From Rhizophagus clarus (Eukaryota; Glomeromycota; Glomeromycetes; Glomerales; Glomeraceae), in contig BLAL01000051.1 in NCBI GenBank assembly GCA_015698045.1, forward strand, positions 186,001 to 250,000: 64,000 bases of DNA. The letters run 5' to 3'. The position numbers were made by a program, and so were the translations under genes. The notes beneath the pieces are model-generated. The model searched no databases and was not told where the DNA came from. It saw only the letters and a list, made by a program, of their open reading frames with translations. The stretch's first letter is position 1. Each line of letters begins with the position of its first letter. Below, piece by piece: positions 22,189-30,621 of the stretch.

Positions 22189-22662
22189 ATGACTCGCACT
22201 GACACCAATGTTGCTCGTCGAAAACTTCGCAGTTCGCGTGCCTCTCGAGGCCAAAATAATAAAAAAAAACATAATAAACCAAGTAAGGCCGTCAGAAGAA
22301 GGCATTTTCGAAGAAAAGGCATTGATAAGCCTCAAAAAAATGAAGGCTTGGCTCAACAAGCTTTAGAAGTTGCTGGAGAGCTTTTTGTAACGAAAGAAGA
22401 AGAAGTGGAGAAATTACAACAAGAAATAAATCAGAAAAATGGGGAACTTGGCCATTATAAGGAGTTAGCAGGGTTTAATAGAGATTTACGAGAACAAGTA
22501 TTTTTATTAACTAAGGATAAGGAGCGGTATAGGAGGGAAAGGGAAGGTTGGAAGGTACGACATGAGAGGGAACATAAAAGGGCTAATGAGGCAAAAGAAA
22601 CTATTTCCAATTATGAAACATATATGAGAGAAAATAATTTAGAACCACCATCTACTATTTAG
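22189..22662 (+). CDS. Antisense basic/coiled-coil protein of the retrotransposon
   Basis: Intact 157-aa ORF on the strand opposite gag-pol, inside the element between the accessory ORF and the 3' LTR. The first ATG in frame is 22189 (MTRTDTNVARRKLRSSRASR); an AATAAA lies just after the stop (22688). Residues 8-45 are strongly basic (KKKHNKPSKAVRRRHFRRK). Residues about 55-150 form a long charged coiled coil (EEEVEKLQQEINQKNGELGH, KDKERYRREREGW). The layout resembles a bZIP-like or nucleic-acid-binding dimer, though no canonical bZIP signature is present. Some plant Ty3/gypsy lineages are known to carry extra ORFs, sense or antisense, in this position. The ORF converges on the sense transcript, so antisense regulation is possible. 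Function unknown. Confidence 0.6.
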   Translation: MTRTDTNVARRKLRSSRASRGQNNKKKHNKPSKAVRRRHFRRKGIDKPQKNEGLAQQALEVAGELFVTKEEEVEKLQQEINQKNGELGHYKELAGFNRDLREQVFLLTKDKERYRREREGWKVRHEREHKRANEAKETISNYETYMRENNLEPPSTI

Positions 22663-22914
22663 ATTTTTCTTCTTTTCTTTTTTCCTAATAAATTTTCATA
22701 AAATTTTCTATTTTCTATTAAATTATTTTGGGGAGTTAAGTCGCGTATTTTTGCTGATCATTTGTGAAACTAAAATTAACACTAAATTAAATTTGGATCT
22801 GCCATCATTACTAATTTCTATTTTTGTAGATCATACTTGCGTCAATTAATTAAATTAATTTAAACTTGATTTATTTAATCCAATCAATAAATTTTCCAAT
22901 AAATTATGATGTAA

Positions 22915-23349
22915 TTATAAAGAATTTTGATCCAATAAGCCTTGCACTATTTCTCGTAACTGTTTCACCTGACTTCTATTTATTTTCCTTGCTATTTGCG
23001 CAGTAATGTAAAAAGTACCAAGTATTTTAATTGGTTGATGTTCAAATATATCAAAGACATTTTCTGACATTCTCGTATAATGATTAGTTAATTTTTGCTT
23101 ATATCTAAATTGTTGAGCTTTAGTTTCTAAACTATTTAATAATTTTCCAATATAATAAGCATTGATTAGTGAGTTTAATCGTTCTTTCAATTGAATTGAT
23201 CGTCGTAATGCAGCATAAGCATTTTTAAATTGTTCATCAAAAGGAGCAGCTTCATCATAGGGTGGTATTAAATCTCTATTTTCAAAAGGAAGTTCTAGTT
23301 GTAAATCTTGAGTTAAAAGGTCAATTAATCTATTATTGGGAGATTCCAT
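22915..23349 (-). CDS. Accessory ORF after integrase (144 aa)
   Basis: Intact ORF starting at ATG 23347-23349, overlapping the last 25 nt of integrase in another frame; such an overlap is typical of coupled translation or a separate transcript. The protein is helical and lacks a signal peptide, membrane segment or Cys motif. It begins MESPNNRLIDLLTQDLQLEL and ends with IVQGLLDQNSL. It occupies the position where errantiviruses have env but does not look like an envelope protein. Function unknown. Confidence 0.6.
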   Translation of the reverse strand: MESPNNRLIDLLTQDLQLELPFENRDLIPPYDEAAPFDEQFKNAYAALRRSIQLKERLNSLINAYYIGKLLNSLETKAQQFRYKQKLTNHYTRMSENVFDIFEHQPIKILGTFYITAQIARKINRSQVKQLREIVQGLLDQNSL

Positions 23350-24584
23350 TCTTTCTGATCGTAGTAAGGTTTTAGTAAACTTCCATTGAAAGGAGCTTTT
23401 AGGACTTTTCCTTGCATATCCCTTATTTTATAGCTTTCATTTTGTAAAACCGCATGGATATAATAGGGTCCCTTCCATTTTTCATCTAATTTTCCAGACC
23501 ATTGTTTCGCTTTTTCAGCCTTGTACAATAAAACTTTATCTCCTATTTGAAAAGATCTATGACGTTTAATTTGCTGATCATGATGTAATTTCTGTTTGGC
23601 TTGTTGCTGATCTATCCTTTGTCGGGTAGATTCTCTATCATGTGGTAACTCATTAACTAATTTGTTGATCCTATCGGATAATTGTTCTTCATTTTGGGTA
23701 AGATCATCAATTGGCAACTTTGCTTCACGACCATATGTTAAATAAAAAGGAGATATTTTGGTTGTGGATTGTTTACTTGTACGATAAGCAAATAAAACTG
23801 GCTGAATAAACTGATCCCACTGTTCTACTTGTTTGACTAATTTAGCTAAAGATTCACATAAAGTTCTATTGAATCTTTCTACTAATCCATTGGTTTGGGG
23901 ATGATATGGTGTTGATAATAAATGCTTAATCTCAAATCTTTTGGTTAAACGATCAATAATTTGATTATTAAAATGAGTTCCTCGATCTGTCAGTATTTTC
24001 TGAGGGCATCCATGTCGGCATATAATGTCTTCGTATATGAATTTCTCAGTTTCTTCTGCTGTAGCTCTAGGTACTGCTTTTGCTTCAGGCCATTTAGTCA
24101 GGTAATCCATAGCAACTATAATATATTTATTTCCATTAGAAGTCTTTGGTAAAGGTCCTACAAAATCTATTCCTATTTGATAAAAAGGTGAATGTACAGG
24201 TATTGGATGTAGTAATTGATGAGTTTGAGGTTTTCCTCTTCTTTGACATGAGTCACAATTTTTAACATATTTTCTAATATTTTCATACATCTGAGACCAG
24301 TAATATCTAGTACGAATTTTGTTGAACATAATTTCAGTTCCAAAGTGTCCAGAAGTAGGATCATTATGTACCATGTAAAGAACTGGTTCCATTTCATGTA
24401 TTCTAATTACTCTTAATAAATTTCCTTCTTTCTGTTTGTCTTTTCTATATAAATAGTTGTTTTTAATAATAAAAGGAGTACAAAAGTTTTTGAATTGTTT
24501 GATAAGTTGTTGAGTATTTAAGTCTGATGGTAGTTGTTGAGTAGTTAAATATTGAAAAATTCTATTATATTGGGTTGTATCCAT
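23325..24584 (-). CDS. Integrase of Ty3/gypsy element
   Basis: 419 aa from the ATG at 24584. N-terminal HHCC zinc domain (H-x6-H in MVHNDPTSGHFG, then CDSCQRRGK). The catalytic DDE core has Asp in IGIDFVGPL, Asp in LTDRGTHF and Glu in NGLVERFNRT. A C-terminal GPY/F module (WKGPYYI) follows, with no chromodomain. It inserts element cDNA into chromosomes. The upstream RT frame stops at 24686, and the integrase frame opens only at 24677, so the two do not overlap and a simple ribosomal frameshift cannot fuse them. Re-initiation at 24584, splicing or a lesion must explain expression. All catalytic motifs are intact. Confidence 0.92.
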   Translation of the reverse strand: MDTTQYNRIFQYLTTQQLPSDLNTQQLIKQFKNFCTPFIIKNNYLYRKDKQKEGNLLRVIRIHEMEPVLYMVHNDPTSGHFGTEIMFNKIRTRYYWSQMYENIRKYVKNCDSCQRRGKPQTHQLLHPIPVHSPFYQIGIDFVGPLPKTSNGNKYIIVAMDYLTKWPEAKAVPRATAEETEKFIYEDIICRHGCPQKILTDRGTHFNNQIIDRLTKRFEIKHLLSTPYHPQTNGLVERFNRTLCESLAKLVKQVEQWDQFIQPVLFAYRTSKQSTTKISPFYLTYGREAKLPIDDLTQNEEQLSDRINKLVNELPHDRESTRQRIDQQQAKQKLHHDQQIKRHRSFQIGDKVLLYKAEKAKQWSGKLDEKWKGPYYIHAVLQNESYKIRDMQGKVLKAPFNGSLLKPYYDQKEWNLPIID

Positions 24585-24685
24585 TGTTATAAAAATACTT
24601 AAATAAAATAAAATATTAGGCTGTCTGTCACAATGCAGGCACTTTTCGCTTTCACCTTTTAATAAATTTGATATTTGTTAAGGAT

Positions 24686-26965
24686 TTAATCTAAGGAAGC
24701 TACAAATGGCTCAGTAGAGATGGTGTAAGGGGGTAATCCATAGGAAAGTCGTAAGAAGCATTTTAAATAATGAACAAGGTTGGTTTGTTTCACTCCTTCA
24801 GGTTCCTCCCACCAAGGTTGGTTTACCAAAAATTCTGGCTTCATATCAGGTCGTATTTTCCCTAAAGTAAATCCAATAATGCAATCATGAAGTATAGTTC
24901 CATATGGGAGGTTCTTTTTGCACATTGTACAATAAGTATGAATATGATGATTTTCTATGTCACATTCAAAGGTGCATCTACTTCCTCCTCTATTGATAGG
25001 TTGACCAGCAATTACTTGCTTTATTTGAATAAACTCTTGGAATAATTCTTGTAATTCTTCCTTTGAAAAATAATATGCAGGAGTTTGGACTCCTTCTATA
25101 TCATCATTCAAAATTAAAATATCTTGGCCTTCTTCTAGCCATTCTTCCTGATGGTTTGGATGATCTTCTTGGTCGTGTATTTGCTGGTAGTATTCTTGCC
25201 AATCTCTTTCATAGTCTGATCCTAAAGTGCTATTATCATTTCCCCAACATATACATTGAATTTCTTCACAATTTTCACATGGTTGAGGATAAATAATTTC
25301 GTATATTTCTGCTACTGGTTTGGTAGTGATGTCTTCTTCAGAGTCTGCTTCATAATCTTCCTCTTCTATGGGGGTTAAAGTTATTGGAGCAGATAAAGTA
25401 TGCTTGGTAGGTCCAGGATATGTTTCTAATTCAATTAGGAAACAGAATGTTTCTTCAGGAGTTCTAGATAATGCATCAGCATTGGCATTAAGTTTTCCTG
25501 GTCTGTGTTTGATCTCAAAGTCGTACTGCTGTAATTCCATTACCCAGCGAGCTCTTCTTCCTTTTGGCATCTTGGAAGTCTTTAACCATTTGAGGGCAGA
25601 GTGGTCAGTAATGATGGTGAATGGTCTTAATCCTAAGTAGTGTTGAAAATGTTTTATGGCCCATACTACAGCCAAACACTCTTGGTCTGTTACAGAGTAG
25701 TTCTTTTCTGCTGGATTAAGGCTTCTGCTTGCATAGGCAATTACATGTTCTTTACCATCTTCTTTTATTTGAGATAATACAGCACCTAATCCAATTCCAG
25801 AGGCGTCAGTATAGATAATGAAAGGCTTGTCGAAATCTGGATAACTTAGTACAGGAGCTTTAATTAGCATCTCCTTTAGTCTGTCAAAGGCTTGCTGTTG
25901 CTTTTCCTCCCAGTTGAAAGGAGCATCTTTCTTTAACAAAGTGAGCATTGGTCTTGCAATTCGAGAGAAATCCTTAATAAATTTCCTATAATAGGAGAAT
26001 AATCCAAGAGCAGCTCTTAATTGAGTTAGGTTTGTTGGTATTGGGTAATTCTTGACTTTGTCAATCTTTTCTGGGTCTGGTTTGATTCCATCTCTTCCTA
26101 CTACATGTCCTAGGAAGTGTATATTAGGTAATGCAAAATAGCATTTCTTTAATTTTATTTTTAGGTTGGAATTTCTGAGCGCTTGAAAAACTTGAGCTAT
26201 ATGGTCCATGTGTTGCTCAAAGGTTCCTTTGGTGTAGATGATTACATCATCCAAATACACGGCTACAAAGTCATTCAAAAATTCTTGCAGCACTCTATTC
26301 ATTAGTCTTTGAAATGTACCAGGAGCATAGCTTAACCCAAAAGGCATGACTAGGAATTCATACAATCCAAAGGGAGTTACAAAGGCAGTCTTTTCTATAT
26401 CAGCTTCATCCATGGCTACTTGCCAATAACCACTGGCAAGATCTAAGGTAGTGAACCATTTGGCTTGTCCAAAACTTTCCAACAGGTCATCAATTCTAGG
26501 GAGTGAGTAGGCATCTGCTTTTGTAATAGCATTTAGTTTCCTATAATCAATGCAGATTCGCTTATCTCCTCCTTTCTTATCCACAATTACAACAGGTGAA
26601 GCCCAGGGGCTACATGATTTTCTAATGATTCCATTTTCTTCCATTTTTACAATTTCTTCCTTTAGAAATTCTTTATTTTTAGGATTAATTCTGTAGGGTG
26701 CTTGGGAAATGGGTCGTGCATCTCCAATATAAATTTTGTGTTTTATGAGATTTGTTCTACCAATCTCAGTCTGACTTTTGGCACAAATATCTCTGAAGGA
26801 TGTAAGCAAATTGTTGAATAATTGTTGCTGGTGCGCATCCAAAGGTCCAAGGTTAAGTTTATGAGGCTCTTCTTGGGTGGCAGTGACGGCTAAATAAATG
26901 GCTGGATTTTCATCCTCACTTTCTTCTATCTCTTCCTCAGATTCTTCATATGGGGTGTGATTAGT
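24686..26965 (-). CDS. Reverse transcriptase-RNase H with extra Cys-rich C-terminal region
   Basis: In frame with the upstream Gag-protease, separated only by the TAG at 26966-26968. RT motifs: SPWASPVVIVDKKGGDKRIC, LDLASGYWQV, FVMPFGL-type LVMPFGLSYAP, and the catalytic YLDDVII. RNase H: IIYTDASGIGLGAVL, QECLAVVWAI, and ITDHSALKWL. After the NANADALSRTP end of RNase H come about 265 additional residues before the stop. These have an acidic linker and two Cys clusters (CENCEEIQCIC, then CTFEC...H-x-H-x-YCTMCKK...LHDC). That insert is not part of standard gypsy pol and looks like a zinc-binding module. The RT-RNase H makes element cDNA in the cytoplasmic particle. Confidence 0.92.
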   Translation of the reverse strand, partial: TNHTPYEESEEEIEESEDENPAIYLAVTATQEEPHKLNLGPLDAHQQQLFNNLLTSFRDICAKSQTEIGRTNLIKHKIYIGDARPISQAPYRINPKNKEFLKEEIVKMEENGIIRKSCSPWASPVVIVDKKGGDKRICIDYRKLNAITKADAYSLPRIDDLLESFGQAKWFTTLDLASGYWQVAMDEADIEKTAFVTPFGLYEFLVMPFGLSYAPGTFQRLMNRVLQEFLNDFVAVYLDDVIIYTKGTFEQHMDHIAQVFQALRNSNLKIKLKKCYFALPNIHFLGHVVGRDGIKPDPEKIDKVKNYPIPTNLTQLRAALGLFSYYRKFIKDFSRIARPMLTLLKKDAPFNWEEKQQQAFDRLKEMLIKAPVLSYPDFDKPFIIYTDASGIGLGAVLSQIKEDGKEHVIAYASRSLNPAEKNYSVTDQECLAVVWAIKHFQHYLGLRPFTIITDHSALKWLKTSKMPKGRRARWVMELQQYDFEIKHRPGKLNANADALSRTPEETFCFLIELETYPGPTKHTLSAPITLTPIEEEDYEADSEEDITTKPVAEIYEIIYPQPCENCEEIQCICWGNDNSTLGSDYERDWQEYYQQIHDQEDHPNHQEEWLEEGQDILILNDDIEGVQTPAYYFSKEELQELFQEFIQIKQVIAGQPINRGGSRCTFECDIENHHIHTYCTMCKKNLPYGTILHDCIIGFTLGKIRPDMKPEFLVNQPWWEEPEGVKQTNLVHYLKCFLRLSYGLPPYTISTEPFVASLD

Positions 26966-29383
26966 CTAAGGGTTAAATTCTAGGTCGGATATATCAGAAA
27001 AATCATCAGATAAGTCTGACAGGTAAAGAGGGGATTCTTCTATCTCTTCCTCTTCATATTCTTCACTATCAGTTTCCTCTTCATCATAGGACTCAGCAGG
27101 TCTTCCTCTAGTGCATTGCATAGGAACAGTAATTCGTTTCTTTCTCCACAAGATAGTCAGTGTACCTTCTTCCCAATCCAAATTGGCTTTGACCTTTTTA
27201 AGCCAATCATTTCCAAGAATAAAAACTTCATCTGTAGAATCCAACACTTGAATGTTGAGGTTGATGAGATGAGATTTTACTTCTATAGAAAAATCTTTTA
27301 CTTCTCTTAAGGATCTAACTTTAGTACCATTGGCAGTTACAATTACTAAGTTGGAAGGCCCATTTATAGAATATCCAAGTCGTTTCATGAGCTTTTTGGT
27401 GATGATACTAGTGGCAGCACCACTATCAATGACGGCTGAAATAGGTTCTCCATCTACTCTCAATTGGCATCTGGCAGCAGTAGTAGGAGCATCATTGGCT
27501 GAGGAGATAAAATTGGTCTCTCTAGTTCTCTTCACACTTTTGAGCATGGCACTTCTATATTTTGGAATTTGAGATGAGGCTTGTCCAATAGTTAAGCCAC
27601 AAGGAAGGTCTTTAATGTATTGGGCAATGTCAAATTCAGTCACATTTTCAATAGGTGCGGGTCTCATTTTAAATTTTCTTTTGATCTTTTGAGCTTTAAT
27701 GGTGGATGGGGTAGTTTCTGCTGAAGGAACAACTGGAATAATATATTCCTCTCCTCCTTCATCCATTTCATCTCCTGTTCTCACTCTTTTTCTTAGTTGT
27801 CTTTCTTTTCCAGATTCTGAACGAGTATTTACATATACTTCATATTCAGCTTCATCCTCCTCTTCCTCATCATAGGAGTAGTATTCTTCTTCTTCAACAT
27901 ATTCTTCATCCAGGAAATTAACAGGTCTGGTGAAAAGTTTTCTACTATTATTATTATTATTATTTCCTGAGTTGTTATTTCTATTACTTCTGCACTCTCT
28001 GGAGATATGTCCTACTTTCCCACATTTGAAACAGGTTAGTTTAGTTTTATCTCTAGCCTTTTCTGTAGTCGCTCTAAAATTTCTGGGCTTGCTATTATTG
28101 TTACTATTATTTTGAGCTAGCAATGCTGATGATAAGGTTGCATAATTAAGAGTCAATTGTTGGAGTTGTTGAGTTAATGCATCTACATCTGGGTCATTCT
28201 TGCTAGTGGAAGATCCAGCAACAGGAGTGATTGGTAAAGGAGCATTTTCCTTTACAGCAACAGGAACATTTAAAGAAACTGACTTTGTAGGAACATAATT
28301 ATATCCAGTTTCTACCAATTTTGCACGGGTAATTGCATCATTTAAAGTAGTAGGATTGTTAGTGGATACTAAAGGAGTCAGCAGAGGGTTTAGTCCATAC
28401 AAATACATTTGCACTTGTAATGCAGCAGGAACAGGTGGAGGATCAGTAGTTCCATTCACTTTTCTTAAGACTTTCTTGAATCTTCTAGAGTAGTCCTCAA
28501 CTTTTTCTTCAGCTGTTTGTCTGATAGTCATCAGTTCATAGTACCATTGATTTTTCTTAGTTTCAGGAGAGAAATATGCTTCAAACTGGTGTACAAAACT
28601 GGCATTTTGGTTTGTATTATCATTCCAAACAGTAAGACCATTACCATTGGCTCTGAACCAGTCATGGGCTGCATCCTTCAAGTATCCTGCAGCAATAGCT
28701 ATTCTTCTGTTACCTGTCCACTGATTAGTATTAGCAGCTGTTTCAAAATGTTCCAACCATTCATAAGGGTCCTCATCATCTTTTCCATGAAAGTTATCTA
28801 CTTTGGCTATGGTTAGTTCACGAGGAGGTGGAGCATTTCCTAATGCAGTGGTCAACTGTGTAATATTTTGGCCATTAGTACCAAAAATAGTAGTTAAAAC
28901 TGCAGTAAGTTGATCTTGATTCATAGTTTCAGGAGGTGCTTCTGGTGGAGGTAGGTTGTGGTATAGATTATATAGCTTGGTGGTTTGATATTCAGTAGGT
29001 GCAGAGGAGTATCCTTGGGTTTCTTCACAAAGAGCAGGTATATAATATAATAATTCTAGTATAGGAGTGCTAAGGGTGGAAAATAGTATGCTTTTTAGAA
29101 TTTCAGTAGTAAGGTCAGCAGCAGTATTCAGTTCAGCGATATTTTCTTTTAGTTTGGCAAAGGTAATAATAGTGCAAAGGTTGTAGTTTCTAGCAGAATG
29201 ATTATCTTTAATCCAATTCCAAAAGTTAAAGAATCCAGTAGGATGTTGGTTATAAAGTATTTCTCCTGATGGGGTATAACAAAAATTACAATAAGGAGCT
29301 CTTTCAAAGGCAGGTCTTCTTCTCTGAAGGTGCTTATTTCTGTGATGTTTTCTTTGGCTCTTTTTAGTACCGTAATATGGCAT
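26966..29383 (-). CDS. Gag-protease polyprotein
   Basis: 805 aa from ATG 29383. The N-terminal ~130 residues contain a basic leader and an unusual Cys pair (YCNFCYTP). The capsid-like region includes VDNFHGKDDEDPYEWLEHFE, KDAAHDWFRANG, and YSRRFKKVLRKV, the retrotransposon Gag pattern. A CCHC knuckle follows (CFKCGKVGHISREC), then an acidic region, then an aspartic protease with the active site VIDSGAATSII (DSG) and a later ILGNDWL flap/strand. The ORF ends with an acidic tail and TAG. Because the downstream RT is in the same frame, the TAG could be a leaky stop controlling the Gag-PR to Pol ratio, or a mutation. Confidence 0.92.
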   Translation of the reverse strand: MPYYGTKKSQRKHHRNKHLQRRRPAFERAPYCNFCYTPSGEILYNQHPTGFFNFWNWIKDNHSARNYNLCTIITFAKLKENIAELNTAADLTTEILKSILFSTLSTPILELLYYIPALCEETQGYSSAPTEYQTTKLYNLYHNLPPPEAPPETMNQDQLTAVLTTIFGTNGQNITQLTTALGNAPPPRELTIAKVDNFHGKDDEDPYEWLEHFETAANTNQWTGNRRIAIAAGYLKDAAHDWFRANGNGLTVWNDNTNQNASFVHQFEAYFSPETKKNQWYYELMTIRQTAEEKVEDYSRRFKKVLRKVNGTTDPPPVPAALQVQMYLYGLNPLLTPLVSTNNPTTLNDAITRAKLVETGYNYVPTKSVSLNVPVAVKENAPLPITPVAGSSTSKNDPDVDALTQQLQQLTLNYATLSSALLAQNNSNNNSKPRNFRATTEKARDKTKLTCFKCGKVGHISRECRSNRNNNSGNNNNNNSRKLFTRPVNFLDEEYVEEEEYYSYDEEEEDEAEYEVYVNTRSESGKERQLRKRVRTGDEMDEGGEEYIIPVVPSAETTPSTIKAQKIKRKFKMRPAPIENVTEFDIAQYIKDLPCGLTIGQASSQIPKYRSAMLKSVKRTRETNFISSANDAPTTAARCQLRVDGEPISAVIDSGAATSIITKKLMKRLGYSINGPSNLVIVTANGTKVRSLREVKDFSIEVKSHLINLNIQVLDSTDEVFILGNDWLKKVKANLDWEEGTLTILWRKKRITVPMQCTRGRPAESYDEEETDSEEYEEEEIEESPLYLSDLSDDFSDISDLEFNP

Positions 29384-29465
29384 TCAATTGGGTGCAAGTA
29401 CGTCTGCAATTGTTTTTCTTCTCAAGTACGTCTGAGAGATCCAGTATAGACAGTTCGTCGCTATA

Positions 29466-29484
29466 CCTGGCAGGAATCACCAAT
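29466..29484 (-). other. Candidate primer-binding site
   Basis: Immediately inside the 5' LTR on the minus strand, ATTGGTGATTCCTGCCAGG contains TGGTGATTCCTG. That is complementary to a tRNA 3' end of the form ...CAGGAATCACCA. The 2-nt gap and the TGG start fit a PBS; I cannot identify the tRNA. Confidence 0.6.
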
Positions 29485-29929
29485 TGTTACCCTGGTCAGT
29501 TCGTCGATCAGGTAACTATGACTTGGAGACAGGGATGCAATAGATATGTCTCAAGTCCAATCAACAAGACACACTATTCACAAAGGGACAGTTCGTTTAT
29601 AAGGTAAAAGAGTTTATTTATTAATTATATGAACTTGTTATTATAACTTTGTTATTACACTCTCTGATATTTTTCAACTAAAAAGAAATTTCAGGATATT
29701 TATACAAAATAAAATATATTTAAAAATATAACAAATAAATCTAATATATCAAATAAAACTAATAAATCAAATAAATAAAATAAATCAATTAAATCAAATA
29801 AATCAGATAAATCAAATAAAACTGATATATCAAATAAATCGGAAATATCAAAAATAACAGGCTATGATGGCTTTGGCTTAGGCGGCTCTATATACTTTGC
29901 CACAATGTCACGTGATTACTACGCCAACA
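29485..29929 (-). repeat. 5' LTR (445 bp)
   Basis: Matches 21327-21771 with no difference seen by eye. As the element reads on the minus strand, transcription would start in this copy and run toward lower coordinates. Confidence 0.95.
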
Positions 29930-29995
29930 GTGCCTTGATCGAAATCATGAATTGCGATCTTTAAGATGCCCAAGATATCTATAGACCCATCATTT
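29930..29995 (-). pseudogene. 5' part of the gene split by the retrotransposon
   Basis: Reads IDILGILKIAIHDFDQGT toward the LTR and continues after element removal into IALGSSCSYKSS of the segment at 20776-21326. A TGA lies about 6 bp upstream of the recognisable frame, so the 5' end is lost. The following 30000-30620 is AT-rich spacer with a short GACCCGCGTGATTGTACGGG imperfect palindrome near 30064. Confidence 0.5.
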
Positions 29996-30621
29996 CACAT
30001 TACTTTTTATTGATAATTGGAAATAGAGCAAGCTTATAACTTAGCTTTTGTAAAATTACAAAAGACCCGCGTGATTGTACGGGTCCACTATCAAATAAAT
30101 GGAACATTACTTTTCACAAACGCATTTCAAAATATGACTTTTCCTAAACTTTTATTTTTAGTATAATACTATGTTTATAAAGAAAATAAGAAGCAAATGT
30201 ATCTTTCTTGAGTTTTGACCTGTGTAACAAGTCTGACTTGACCCGCATAATATATTTTACAATAAGGGGTCAAGAAGATGCAATCAGGAGATACAAGTCT
30301 GATACTTTTGCGAATAAGAATAAGGTGCAATGTGTATTTACTACGAGAAAGGTAACTGAATCAGTCCTTCACTTCTCTTTCTTCAAATAACAATGAAGAA
30401 CGAAGTATACTTGCTTCCGTATGAGGCTAGTAGCCGAAGTATAAAAAAAATTGCAGACTGATACAAATCACGTGATATAATATTTGAACTAATAAAAACC
30501 AAGTGTTTCTCATATTTATATATTTATACACGTGTAAAAAAAAAAATTCCTTTTCTCTTTCTTTTATACAATTATTTTCGACAAACAATCTGCTTAAGTA
30601 ATTTTCCCAAAGGTTCATAAA

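Larger units (their letters stand above)
21327..29929 (-). mobile_element. Ty3/gypsy LTR retrotransposon (8603 bp), recent insertion
   Basis: Two 445-bp LTRs bound by TGTTACC...GCCAACA look identical base for base, which implies recent insertion. A 4-bp GTGC duplication flanks the element. Coding order on the minus strand is Gag-protease, RT-RNase H, integrase, then an accessory ORF. RT before integrase makes it Ty3/gypsy. A primer-binding-site candidate TGGTGATTCCTGCC starts 2 bp after the 5' LTR (around 29468-29482). A polypurine tract AAAGAAGGGGAGAAC abuts the 3' LTR (21772-21786). An antisense ORF sits between the accessory ORF and the 3' LTR. No chromodomain was seen after the GPY/F module. 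Confidence 0.93.
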
